A stretch of DNA of 35,108 bases from Desulfobacteraceae bacterium (lineage in GTDB: Bacteria; Desulfobacterota; Desulfobacteria; Desulfobacterales; JAJDOA01): positions 1 to 35,108 of the forward strand of contig JAJDOA010000138.1 of assembly GCA_022340405.1 (NCBI GenBank), in the 5' to 3' direction. Shown piece after piece: positions 1 through 7,802 of this stretch. The notes beneath the pieces are model-generated. The model made no database searches, had not been told where the DNA came from, and worked only from the letters and a program-made list of their open reading frames with translations. How positions within the stretch are numbered: position 1 is the stretch's first letter; the number at the start of each line of letters is the position of its first letter. The position numbers were made by a program, and so were the translations under genes.

Positions 1-10
1 CTTGTCTTTC

Positions 11-81
11 GTAGGGGCGGGGTTTATCCCCGCCCGTTCGGGGTAAGTGATCCCACCAGTGGGAGGGGATAAACCCCTCCC
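11..81. repeat. Inverted pair of GC-rich hairpins (REP/BIME-like), copy 1
   Basis: Two perfect hairpins face each other. The first has GGGCGGGG (15-22) and CCCCGCCC (28-35) around a TTTAT loop. The second has GGGAGGGG (61-68) and CCCCTCCC (74-81) around ATAAA. Read on the opposite strand, the second hairpin is the first with one C-G pair changed to A-T, so the two are inverted, compensated versions of one unit separated by 25 nt. This resembles bacterial REP/BIME elements. No transposase gene is visible here. Confidence 0.75.
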
Positions 82-137
82 CTACCGATCGATTGGGAAG
101 CCATATCGGAAACGGAACAGAATTCTGACAATCGCTA

Positions 138-194
138 TATCCCCGCCCATCCGGAGGATGTGGTAGCACCAACGGGAGGGGATAAACCCCTCCC
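138..194. repeat. REP/BIME-like pair, copy 2 with truncated left unit
   Basis: The right hairpin (GGGAGGGG 174-181, loop ATAAA, CCCCTCCC 187-194) is identical to that of the first pair. The left unit keeps only its right arm (CCCCGCCC at 141-148) and has lost the left arm. The spacer between units is again 25 nt. The pair looks like a tandem, partly eroded duplicate of the 11-81 pair. I see no gene in 1-679. Confidence 0.65.
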
Positions 195-436
195 TCACAT
201 TTCTAGCGAAAGGGTGCTGGAAAAAAAGAGGTAAGGGTACGATCTCCCCGTGGAAAATACAGGGGGAAGGCGACGGGCTGCGCCGTGTCGGCGCAAAGGC
301 GGCAGCTATGGGTTACGAGGGATTAGCACACTCGAAAAAGGGGTGCGCTGTCCACGGTTCTAAATGTTGTGTCCCGGATCTTTCTTCAGAAAACATAGCC
401 CCAGCAAAGCCTCCAGGCCACGACCGAGACGGACCA

Positions 437-610
437 AATCCGAATATCGAAATCCGAAACAAATCCAAAGCACGAATGATGTAATGACCCAAACGGATGA
501 CAGTAAATTAGATGATAAAAATCAAATAGGGGAATTCCATGGTTTGGAATATTCGAATTTCGGTCATTCAATATTGTTTCGAATTTCGATATTCGAATTT
601 CGTGCTTTGC
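437..610. repeat. AT-rich inverted-repeat element
   Basis: This segment is much more AT-rich than its surroundings. Its 22-nt arms at 441-462 and 574-595 are reverse complements with one mismatch. An 11-nt perfect inverted repeat (CAAAGCACGAA, 466-476 and 599-609) and a 7-nt one (AATGACC, 483-489 and 562-568) also occur. The motif TTCGAATTTCG appears three times on the right side. The order of the 22-nt and 11-nt arms is the same on both sides, so they cannot all pair in one simple hairpin. Short open frames crossing it are compositional and I do not call them genes. It is probably a dispersed non-coding repeat; similar spurious frames are familiar from Desulfobacterota and Planctomycetes genomes, which is recall and was not checked. 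Confidence 0.6.
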
Positions 611-679
611 CGATCGAATCCTTAGGATCGAACCAAACAAAGGCCGTTTCTTTTTTCCCGTAATTTGTGGGACAAGATA

Positions 680-2536
680 CTATGCATCCAGGGCTTTTCG
701 TACCTTCTGCGCCAACTCGCGGATATCCACGGGTTTTCTCAGAACGTCCCGGATACCGTCCGACTTGAGCATCTCGTTCTTTAGGTCTCCAGCGTACGCC
801 GAATAGACGATGACCCGCACGGACGGCTTGACATCCAACATCATCGCCGCCAGGCGGTCGCCCCGCATGCCCGGAAGGCTCCAGTCCGTGATTACCAGAT
901 CCAGCTCGCCGGATTGCTTGCGATACAACTCCAGCGCGTCTTCGGCATTGGCGGAGGTGACGACGGTGTAGCCCAGATGGTTGAGCATCTTCTCCACGGC
1001 CAGCATCACCAGGTGTTCGTCCTCGACCAGCAGGATGCTTTCGGTGCCCGTCGGAAGCCCTTGGTAGGCGTCCGCGTCAACGCGCCGTTCGAACTCCACC
1101 GAGGGCAAAAGCAGGTGCACGGTCGTTCCCTCACCGGGCTTGCTGTCCACCGATATGGCGCCGCCATGGCTTTGAACGACCCCTCGAACCAGAGGCAATC
1201 CGAGCCCGGTGCCCACCCCCCGGGCCTTGGTAGTGAAATAGGGCTCGAACATCTGCTTCATTACGTCGGCCTCGATGCCCCGGCCGTTGTCCTGGACGAT
1301 GAGTTCGATATAGATCCCCTGCTCGACGTCCTCGTGGCGGGGATCGTCTTCCACCACGGCAATCCGGTCAGTGGCGATGCGGATCGTCCCCCCGTGGTCG
1401 GGGACCGCGTCGGCGGCATTTTCCAACACATTCATCAACGCCTGGTGCAGCTGCGACGGATCGGCCATGAGCCACTGGCCGCGGGCTTTCAGATCGTGCT
1501 GGATGTCAATGGTCTTGGTCAGGCCCGCCTGAAACTGCTTGAGGCTCCGTGTCACCAGGTGGTTAATGCCGACCCGGATTTTTTTCTGATCGCGCTGCCT
1601 GCTGAAGGTATGGATCTGATCGACAAGATGGGTAGCCGTGTTGGTGGCGTTGATGATTTCCATCACATCCTTGCGGGCGGTCTCATCCTCGATGTCCAGA
1701 AAGAGGATCTCCGAAAAACCCAAAATGGCGTTCAACAGGTTCCGGAAATCATGGGACACGCCGGCGCTCAATTCCTCCAAAGCCCGATATTTTTCCGTCT
1801 CCACTTGCTGTTTGCGCAGCCGGTCGCTTTGATCGAGCCGGGCCTCCACTTGCTCGTACAAGCGTGCGTTGTGGACCGCACATGCAGCCTGGTCGGTGAA
1901 AAAGGATGTCAGCAGGGCGTCCTCCTCGGAAAATGCGGAGCCATCGGCCTTGTTGACCAACTCCAGCACACCGATACACCGGTCTTTCACCCGCAGCGGC
2001 GCGGCCAGCACCGACTGGACGGAAACGCCTTCGGGCCCATCCACGGCAGCATCGAAGCGGGCATCGCGTTCGACATCGGCGACAATCACCAGCACGTTGT
2101 TGTCGGCCGTCCAGCCGGCGATCCCCCTGCCGGGATCGTACCGTTCGCCCGCCAGGGCATGGTTTCCCTGCATGTCCGGTATGTACCCGTCCAGGTGTCC
2201 GGTCTCTTCGTCGACGAGAAACAGGCGGATCGCCTCGGGCCGGGTGACGGAAACCGCTTGATCCAAGATCACGGTAAGCACCTCGCTCAAGTGCAGGCTT
2301 TGGTGCACGCGTGAACACATTTTGACCAGAGAGGTAAAGGAGTCGCGTTTCAGGTGCAGGGATTGCTCGATGCCGCGCATGTGGTGCAAGAGCGCGCGAT
2401 CCAGCCGATCCTTCTCGAGGGTGCCGTGGGGCGCTTTGCCGAAAGCATCGTTGCCGCCTTGCTGGCCGGGCGGTGCCACCGGATCGGCTTTCGGCGGACT
2501 GTCAGCTCCAGTGAAAGCCGCCTTTATTTTTTTCAT
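680..2536 (-). CDS. Hybrid sensor histidine kinase (GAF-HisKA-HATPase-REC)
   Basis: This is a soluble hybrid histidine kinase of 618 residues from the chosen start. A GAF domain lies at about 70-225. The dimerisation/phosphoacceptor helix has SHDFRNLLNAILGF with His262 as the expected phosphorylated residue. The HATPase has an N box around NVLENAADAV, then DNGRGI and GTGLGLPLV. A C-terminal receiver runs from about 495 to the end, with LVEDEH as acidic pocket, Asp551 in LVITDW as phosphoacceptor and a conserved Lys in LRKP. No membrane segment is seen, so it should sense a cytoplasmic signal or ligand through GAF. I chose ATG 2536 because the upstream in-frame sequence (to 2785) does not look like protein. 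Its ribosome site is weak: a GAGGAG lies too far from the ATG but suits a TTG at 2548, 12 nt further up. The partner response regulator is not in the window. Confidence 0.9.
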   Translation of the reverse strand: MKKIKAAFTGADSPPKADPVAPPGQQGGNDAFGKAPHGTLEKDRLDRALLHHMRGIEQSLHLKRDSFTSLVKMCSRVHQSLHLSEVLTVILDQAVSVTRPEAIRLFLVDEETGHLDGYIPDMQGNHALAGERYDPGRGIAGWTADNNVLVIVADVERDARFDAAVDGPEGVSVQSVLAAPLRVKDRCIGVLELVNKADGSAFSEEDALLTSFFTDQAACAVHNARLYEQVEARLDQSDRLRKQQVETEKYRALEELSAGVSHDFRNLLNAILGFSEILFLDIEDETARKDVMEIINATNTATHLVDQIHTFSRQRDQKKIRVGINHLVTRSLKQFQAGLTKTIDIQHDLKARGQWLMADPSQLHQALMNVLENAADAVPDHGGTIRIATDRIAVVEDDPRHEDVEQGIYIELIVQDNGRGIEADVMKQMFEPYFTTKARGVGTGLGLPLVRGVVQSHGGAISVDSKPGEGTTVHLLLPSVEFERRVDADAYQGLPTGTESILLVEDEHLVMLAVEKMLNHLGYTVVTSANAEDALELYRKQSGELDLVITDWSLPGMRGDRLAAMMLDVKPSVRVIVYSAYAGDLKNEMLKSDGIRDVLRKPVDIRELAQKVRKALDA

Positions 2537-2742
2537 GATATTTGTCAAGGTTATGGGCTGCTCCTCAGCCTTCAATGCCAAGCTGCGGGCCGTGTTTATA
2601 GCGGGAGATGCGCCTGTCCACATCCTATCCAGTTGAAGCCCAATGCACAAGAATCGATATTCGTCATAACCGGAGTGCCGAGCCAGACGCTTGCCGTGCG
2701 GAACATTTTTTTCGGCGCAGCCGCATGCCGTGCTTGCTCGCC

Positions 2743-2769
2743 CCCGATCCGCCTGGCGGCAGGATCGGG
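2743..2769. other. Hairpin in the leader of the hybrid kinase gene
   Basis: CCCGATCC (2743-2750) pairs perfectly with GGATCGGG (2762-2769), with further GCC/GGC pairing inside. It lies between the predicted minus-strand promoter and the chosen kinase start, so it would be in a leader of about 270 nt. There is no T-run after it on the minus strand, so it is not a standard terminator. The rest of 2537-2919 shows only the promoter region described separately. Confidence 0.4.
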
Positions 2770-2795
2770 CAAAGCAGGGCATCAAGGAGACGGAG

Positions 2796-2845
2796 GGTAA
2801 CAGAGATCAGATAATATTATACCACTGTTACCATCGAAAAAGCAA
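2796..2845 (-). promoter_or_regulatory. Putative sigma-70 promoter with flanking inverted repeat
   Basis: On the minus strand, TTGCTT (2845-2840), an 18-nt spacer and a perfect TATAAT (2821-2816) form a good vegetative promoter reading toward the hybrid kinase gene. A perfect 8-nt inverted repeat, GGTAACAG (2796-2803) and CTGTTACC (2825-2832), brackets the -10 element with 21 nt between arms. That position suits a repressor operator. The regulator is unknown. Confidence 0.5.
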
Positions 2846-2919
2846 CGTTTATACGCGATCCCGCCGCCCCGGTGCCCGGGCTTTCCACTTCGCACCAGCA
2901 TACGGCGGGGAATGCGAGT

Positions 2920-3663
2920 TCATTCGTCTCCGAATCGAGAACAATACTCCGAATGGGATCCACAGCGGCATATCGCGTCGCAGTCTTTCATGATCGCATC
3001 CGCTGCGGGCTTTCCCAGCTTGGAGACCAGCATCGCCTCCGTCCTTTTCAGCGTCTCCAGATCCACGGCGGTGTTCAGGTAATGGAAAATCCCGGGGGAA
3101 AGGGAAAAGTCGGTTTTGTGGCGGACCACCAGAATCCGATAGGCCAGCATCGCCCTGTCGAAAACCCGTGTCGTGCCGAAACCCATTACCCTGCGTAAAA
3201 TGGCCTCTACACATCCCGCCTCGAGGACCTCCTCGTCTTCCCAGCCCCACATCACGGCGTTGACATCGAAATCGATGGCTGAAAGAAGGGCAGCCGGTGT
3301 CGGATCCAGCCGGAACTTATCGATGATCACGAACCGGGACAACAACCCGATGTCGAACGAATAAGGCGAAAGGCCGGACAGCCACCTTACGCCCCCGAGT
3401 TCCGTAGCCCGCAACTCGCCCTCCAGGTCCAGTCCGGCTAGCCGAAATTCCGGATCGATATTCTCGATGAACAAATCGATGTCTTCGGTAAGGGGGGATT
3501 CGCCGTGGATGGCTTCAATCAATGCGTTTCGGAGTGCACCGCCGATGATCCATAGCCTGGCTCCATGGGGAATGATGGCCTTCAGTTCCTCGATGGGAAG
3601 CCGAATGTCCTCTTCCATCAAAAACGCCTTTACGGTGCCTGCCGGATCGGGAAAGCGCGACAT
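2920..3663 (-). CDS. Nucleotidyltransferase-fold protein (PcnB/Cca-head-like)
   Basis: This 247-residue protein resembles the catalytic head of class II poly(A) polymerase/CCA-adding enzymes. IIGGALRNAL (Gly41-Gly42) is the nucleotide-binding loop and EDIDLFI (Asp61, Asp63) the metal-binding pair of the polymerase-beta superfamily. After residue 100 the usual neck and body domains are not obvious, and it is much shorter than a full Cca or PcnB (about 400 or more residues). The C-terminus has a cysteine cluster (CDAICRC, then a Cys near the end) that could bind a metal. It may be a single-domain nucleotidyltransferase acting on RNA, a protein or a small molecule; the substrate cannot be read from sequence. 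It ends 25 nt upstream of the TPR gene's stop side on the same strand and may share its transcript. Confidence 0.7.
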   Translation of the reverse strand: MSRFPDPAGTVKAFLMEEDIRLPIEELKAIIPHGARLWIIGGALRNALIEAIHGESPLTEDIDLFIENIDPEFRLAGLDLEGELRATELGGVRWLSGLSPYSFDIGLLSRFVIIDKFRLDPTPAALLSAIDFDVNAVMWGWEDEEVLEAGCVEAILRRVMGFGTTRVFDRAMLAYRILVVRHKTDFSLSPGIFHYLNTAVDLETLKRTEAMLVSKLGKPAADAIMKDCDAICRCGSHSEYCSRFGDE

Positions 3664-3687
3664 GATTTCACCAGAGCAGTTCTCATT

Positions 3688-5310
3688 TTACCGTCTCCCC
3701 GTCTGGCCAGGCCGCTTGCGGGGCTTCAGTGCGGGACGCCGGGTGGATGAAAGCGTCCGTTTGGAGGGGGATCCGGTGCGCATGGAACCGAGAAAGCCGA
3801 TCAGAAACGCCGCGAAAGCGGCCAAGAAGAAGATCGCGGGCCAGAACTGACCGTTCGACTTCGGGCGGGATTTCTTTTCCCGCTGGCCCGGGGCGCTCTT
3901 TTCCCTGCTTGACGACAGCAATCGCTTCACCTTGCGGGCAATGGTGTCCAGCAGATTGTCTCTTCGCGGCGGGCGGCTGGCCCGGGCCTTGCGAGGCGGG
4001 GCTTTTGGGGGTGCGGCGGCCCGGGCCGGCGGTTGTTTGGCCGGCTTCTGCAGTTCCCCCTGCAGTCGCGCCAGCAGATCCTTGCGGCTTTTCATGGGAG
4101 CCGAATTTGGGCCGTGCCTTTCGGTCAGAATGGCGAAAGCACGGCGGTAGAGCGCTTCGGCTTCCTCGAGCCTGCCCTGCCGCATGAAGAGATATCCGAG
4201 GTCCTCCATGGCCAACGCCGTTTCATCGGCCTCGGGTCCGTGGGCACTGCGGCGAATGTCCAAGGCGCCGCGGTACAGGCGTTCTGCGGTCTTTTCATCC
4301 CCCTTTTCGAGGTAGCACCGGGCTTGGAGGGCGATGGCTTCCGCTACGCTGGGATGGTTGTCGCCGAATTTCTCCCGGGCGCTTTGTCCGGCTTCCACGG
4401 CGGCTACGAGGGCTTCGGCGGTCTTCCCCTGCCGGATCAGAAGGCGAATTGCGGCGATCTCCTCGTCCCATCCGGGCGGTTGGGAAGCCTCCGGTCCGGA
4501 GATCGGCGAAGAAACGAGCACCTCCGGCGCAGGGGCGGTTTTTGCGTCCGATTGCCGGGTCTTCAGGTTTGCGATGGTTCTCTCCAGGGCCACCACCCGA
4601 TTGTGTCCGGACGGATATTGTCGTTTCCAGACGCCCAAGGCCTGTTCGTACATGGCCAGGGCGTCGGCGTACCGCCCCTGATCCCTGTACATCCGGGCCA
4701 GGAACATGGACGACTCCGCGACGTAGTTGTGGTCTTCGCCGAACGCCTTTTTCCGGATCGCAAGCGCCCGCAGGCCCAGCGCCTCTGCCGACACGAAATT
4801 CTTTCGGCGCTGGTCGATATAGGCCAGGCTCGTCAGGATCGTTGCTGCGCCCGCGTCGTCCGGGCCGCGGGTTTTTTCGATGATGCCCAGGGCTTCGCGG
4901 TACAGGGGCACCGCCTTGTCGAAATCCTGGAGGTTGGCATGGCTTCCGGCAAGGGTCTGGATGTAGAAGGCGGTCCTCGCATCGGCCGACCCGTATGTTT
5001 TGCGGGCCACTTCCAGGGCTTGGCGGGCGTATTCCAGCGCCGCCTCGCGATCCCGGTTCCAGGCGTGGATGTTGGCGATCCGGCTCAGGGTGGAGGCGGC
5101 CTGGGGGCTGGAAGCCCCGAAGCGATCCCGAGCGATGGCAAGCGCCTCGCCAGCCGCCTTCAGGGCCTGTTCGTATTGTTTCTCCTTCTGGAAGGCGATG
5201 GCTTCGTCGATCTTTTTCTTCCACGGATCCGCGGCGGCAGCGGGGTTTGCCTGTGCGCAGAAAAGCAGCAGAGAGAAAACGATTGCAAGGACACCGCCGA
5301 TGGATTTCAC
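3688..5310 (-). CDS. Exported tetratricopeptide-repeat protein, C-terminally anchored
   Basis: This is a 540-residue protein with an N-terminal signal sequence (hydrophobic GGVLAIVFSLLLFCA, likely cleaved near PAAAA-D). Two blocks of kinesin-light-chain-type TPR repeats follow, at about 30-240 and 285-410, recognisable by repeats such as AIAxxxFG, ExLYRxAL and GxxAxAxxxY. A basic Pro/Ala/Lys-rich stretch then leads to one membrane helix (WPAIFFLAAFAAFLIGFLG) and a basic tail. It is probably a periplasmic scaffold for protein-protein contacts held at the inner membrane. GTG 5310 is preferred over GTG 5328 because a TTGGAG ribosome site lies just ahead of it. No enzymatic motif is seen and the partner is unknown. 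Confidence 0.8.
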   Translation of the reverse strand: MKSIGGVLAIVFSLLLFCAQANPAAAADPWKKKIDEAIAFQKEKQYEQALKAAGEALAIARDRFGASSPQAASTLSRIANIHAWNRDREAALEYARQALEVARKTYGSADARTAFYIQTLAGSHANLQDFDKAVPLYREALGIIEKTRGPDDAGAATILTSLAYIDQRRKNFVSAEALGLRALAIRKKAFGEDHNYVAESSMFLARMYRDQGRYADALAMYEQALGVWKRQYPSGHNRVVALERTIANLKTRQSDAKTAPAPEVLVSSPISGPEASQPPGWDEEIAAIRLLIRQGKTAEALVAAVEAGQSAREKFGDNHPSVAEAIALQARCYLEKGDEKTAERLYRGALDIRRSAHGPEADETALAMEDLGYLFMRQGRLEEAEALYRRAFAILTERHGPNSAPMKSRKDLLARLQGELQKPAKQPPARAAAPPKAPPRKARASRPPRRDNLLDTIARKVKRLLSSSREKSAPGQREKKSRPKSNGQFWPAIFFLAAFAAFLIGFLGSMRTGSPSKRTLSSTRRPALKPRKRPGQTGRR

Positions 5311-5520
5311 GGTCCGTCTCCAAACCACGCGGTGGGTGGGAAAAATGAACGGTCAGCCACGGTCTTCGGAGGAAGGGTTGATGCCCTTTCGTTTCGTCAA
5401 GCGCCTGCCAGCCTCCTGTACCGCCGCTTACTGAAACGGCCGGACTCACACCCGCCCCTGCGAAAAGAAGAGGCACGGAACGTTGCGCATACCCCTTACG
5501 AATCATTGCCGTGAAGTGCA

Positions 5521-5549
5521 ATTATAGCGAGGAAGGATGCTTCCGACAA
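5521..5549 (-). promoter_or_regulatory. Putative sigma-70 promoter for the TPR gene
   Basis: On the minus strand TTGTCG (5549-5544) is followed by a 17-nt spacer and a perfect TATAAT (5526-5521). It points to the TPR gene, leaving a leader of about 200 nt. The same 5311-5670 gap holds no other clear signal, and I could not find a convincing plus-strand promoter for the gene at 5671. Confidence 0.5.
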
Positions 5550-5670
5550 GCGCGGAAGACCGATACATACGGTTTTTATTTCCAGCTGCCCGGCGGTGAA
5601 AGCCGCAAAGCATGGGGTTGATTGCCGGAAAGCGTTCGTTCTACCATGGAGAACCGGAAGGGAGACGGCA

Positions 5671-6381
5671 ATGGGATATCTGCTGCTGGAAGGAGGCGCC
5701 GAGTTCGGTGGTGAAATGGCCGCAGCGGACCGGAGGGCCCTGGATCTGGCCGGCGGCGACGAAGCCCCCGTGGACATCGTTCCGGCCGCGGCAGCGCCGG
5801 ACGGAAACCATGAAAGGGCAGGCCGGCGCGGTGTGATGTGGTTTCAGGGCCTCGGGGCCCGGAAGGTGGTCAGCCGACCGCTGATCGACGAGGCCTCGGC
5901 CCGCCGGCCCGAGATCGCCGATGCCCTGTGCCGCTCCCGGCTTGTGTACCTTTTGGGTGGCTTTCCGGCCCACCTGGCCGCTTCCCTGCTGGACACCCCC
6001 TGTCAGGACAGCATGCTGTCGGTCGTGAAAACCGGCGGCGTGGTCGGCGGCAGCAGCGCCGGCGCCATGGTGCTGTGCGACACTTTCTACGATCCGAAGA
6101 CCGACCGTCTCCGAAAAGGCCTCGGCCTGTTGTCGGGCGCCGTCATCATCCCCCATCACGACACGTACGGGAGCCGGTGGGTGGGCCGTCTGCGGGACAT
6201 GCTGCCCGACGTCCTCCTCCTCGGAATCGACGAGGAAACCGGTTTGATCAACGACGCCCCCGGCGGCGGCTGGACCGTCTACGGCAAAGGTGGTGCGACG
6301 CTGCACGGACGATCGCAACGCCGGTGCTACGCGGCCGGCAAGCGGATCCCCGGAGACAAGTTGCAGATGCCGGTCGGCTGA
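5671..6381 (+). CDS. Cyanophycinase-like type 1 glutamine amidotransferase-fold protein (S51)
   Basis: This 236-residue protein is of the peptidase S51/cyanophycinase type. VYLLGGFPAHLA is the family GG(N/D)Q-like loop. GGSSAGAM carries the nucleophile Ser129 in its tight turn. IIPHHDTYGSRW and LGIDEETGLI match the downstream His and IDE-type motifs. In this family the serine cleaves beta-aspartyl or related isopeptide bonds, but many members have unknown substrates. The start ATG 5671 has a GGGAGA ribosome site at good spacing; an upstream in-frame start at 5596 does not. It is the first gene of a nine-gene plus-strand run and is 155 nt from a second, larger S51-fold protein, so the two may process related substrates. 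A biosynthetic or degradative role for the cluster product is inference. Confidence 0.8.
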   Translation: MGYLLLEGGAEFGGEMAAADRRALDLAGGDEAPVDIVPAAAAPDGNHERAGRRGVMWFQGLGARKVVSRPLIDEASARRPEIADALCRSRLVYLLGGFPAHLAASLLDTPCQDSMLSVVKTGGVVGGSSAGAMVLCDTFYDPKTDRLRKGLGLLSGAVIIPHHDTYGSRWVGRLRDMLPDVLLLGIDEETGLINDAPGGGWTVYGKGGATLHGRSQRRCYAAGKRIPGDKLQMPVG

Positions 6382-6496
6382 CATAGAGTATATGGGCCCG
6401 AATGGAAAAACCATGTTGGAAGTGGGACGGCACTGCAACGCGATCCGCTGACGATAACGGGGGCCTTCCCGTACCAACAAGAACCCTGCCCAATTT

Positions 6497-6515
6497 CGCC
6501 CTCCACCGGAGGGCG
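6497..6515 (+). promoter_or_regulatory. Hairpin just upstream of the second S51 gene
   Basis: CGCCCTCC (6497-6504) pairs perfectly with GGAGGGCG (6508-6515) across an ACC loop. It ends 21 nt before the ATG at 6537. It has no T-run on either strand, so it may shape translation initiation or mRNA stability rather than terminate. The 6382-6536 gap holds no other clear signal. Confidence 0.35.
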
Positions 6516-6536
6516 GTTGATGGAGCGCTGTCGACC

Positions 6537-7802
6537 ATGGGAATCATCGCTCTGATGGGATCGGGAGAGCTGACCGCCACCATGGTGGAGGTCCACAAAT
6601 CGCTGCTTTCGCGGCTGCCCGCCAAGGCCGAGGCCTCCTTTCTCGACACGCCCGCAGGATTCCAGCTCAATGCAGGCCAGATCGCCGCGAACGCGGTCGA
6701 CTACTTTCGCAGCCGTGTGGGCCATCCCATGCAGACCGCTTCCTACCCTTGCCGGGAGTCCATTTCGGAACTGGATGCCGCCGTTGCCTTCCAGCGGCTC
6801 CGGGATTCGGATTTTGTGCTGATGGGGCCGGGAAGCCCCACCTACACCGTGGACCAGCTTCGCGGATCCCCCATTCCGCAGATCCTCGCAGAGCGCGTCC
6901 GGGACGGCGGCTGCCTCGTTGCGGCCAGCGCCGCCGCACTGACGGTGGGTCGCTTCACACTGCCGGTATATGAGATCTACAAGGTCGGACAGCCGCTGCA
7001 CTGGGTGCCGGGACTGGACCTGCTGGGCGAGTTCGGGTTGGACCTGGTGGTCGTCCCCCACTGGAACAACGCGGAGGGGGGGACCCACGACACGAGCCGG
7101 TGCTTCATGGGAAAGTCCCGGTTCGAGAAGCTCACGGCGATGCTGGAGGAGCCGGTGCCGGTGCTGGGTATCGACGAGCACACCGCCTGCATCATCGATC
7201 TGGCCTCCGGAACCTTTGCCGTACGGGGCATCGGCAGCGCCCGTCTCCAGCAGCGGCAGGGCGCCCGGGTCTTTTCCGCGGGAGAGGACTATCCGGTGGA
7301 GGTCCTCCGGGGCGGCGAAACAACTTCCGGCAGCTTCGAACACGCCGACACCCCTTTCCCTCCGGCCGTGCCCTCGGACGCGGAGGGGGAAGAAGAAGAC
7401 TTCTGGCGCAGGGTCCATGCCAGGCAGGCCCAGTTCCAAGAAGGGCTTTCGGAGGGGGACGTGACAAGATCCGCCCAGGCCCTGCTGGAGCTGGACCGGA
7501 TGTTGTGGAAGGCGCAGGCCGATCTGGAAAATCCGGACATCATCGCCCAGGCCCGGGACCTGTTCCGCGAGCTGCTGGTGCTGGTGGGCACCCAGTGCCG
7601 GCCGACGCTGCCGAACCTGCAGCGGGCGCTGGCGCCGCTGGTCGATGACCTGCTGGCCTCGCGGCAGCGGTTCCGGAAAGACGGGTATTGGGATGCGGCC
7701 GATGCGATCCGGAATGCGTTGGCCCGGGTCGGCGTGGTCGTGGAGGACACCCCACGGGGGCCTCGCTGGCGCCTCGAACCGGAAGCGGAGGACAATCCAT
7801 GA
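6537..7802 (+). CDS. S51/amidotransferase-like protein with cysteinyl-tRNA-synthetase-like C-terminal domain
   Basis: This is a 421-residue two-part protein. Residues 1-245 are an S51/class I amidotransferase-type domain: MGSGEL start, LMGPGSPTYT loop, VAASAAALTVG turn with Ser131 in the nucleophile position, VPHWNNAEGG, and LGIDEHTACI. Residues from about 290 to the end are helical and finish with DAIRNALARVGVVVEDTP followed by RGPRWRL. This closely matches the very C-terminal segment of CysS (AD-IRd-L...GI-lEDtp.Gt.Wr). The CysS catalytic domain (HIGH/KMSKS) is absent, so this is not a ligase by itself. Its stop overlaps the next start (ATGA at 7799), indicating translational coupling. ATG 6537 is chosen because homology begins there. 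The role is unknown; a tRNA- or cysteine-linked function is speculation from the tail. Confidence 0.8.
   Translation: MGIIALMGSGELTATMVEVHKSLLSRLPAKAEASFLDTPAGFQLNAGQIAANAVDYFRSRVGHPMQTASYPCRESISELDAAVAFQRLRDSDFVLMGPGSPTYTVDQLRGSPIPQILAERVRDGGCLVAASAAALTVGRFTLPVYEIYKVGQPLHWVPGLDLLGEFGLDLVVVPHWNNAEGGTHDTSRCFMGKSRFEKLTAMLEEPVPVLGIDEHTACIIDLASGTFAVRGIGSARLQQRQGARVFSAGEDYPVEVLRGGETTSGSFEHADTPFPPAVPSDAEGEEEDFWRRVHARQAQFQEGLSEGDVTRSAQALLELDRMLWKAQADLENPDIIAQARDLFRELLVLVGTQCRPTLPNLQRALAPLVDDLLASRQRFRKDGYWDAADAIRNALARVGVVVEDTPRGPRWRLEPEAEDNP

Noticed and set aside
11-200. CRISPR-like repeats
   Set aside because: The repeats are inverted hairpin units in two pairs, not direct repeats with uniform spacers, and no cas gene is present.
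914-2314. Long open frame on the plus strand inside the hybrid kinase gene
   Set aside because: It is the antisense shadow of a GC-rich gene; its translation has no recognisable domain, while the minus strand encodes an intact kinase.
4033-5514. Long plus-strand frame opposite the TPR gene
   Set aside because: Same cause: third-position GC bias opens the antisense frame. No family features.
6420-6445. Sigma-54-like sequence (TGGGACGGCACTGCA) before the second S51 gene
   Set aside because: The GG-to-GC spacing is one base short, and this spacing is strict for sigma-54.
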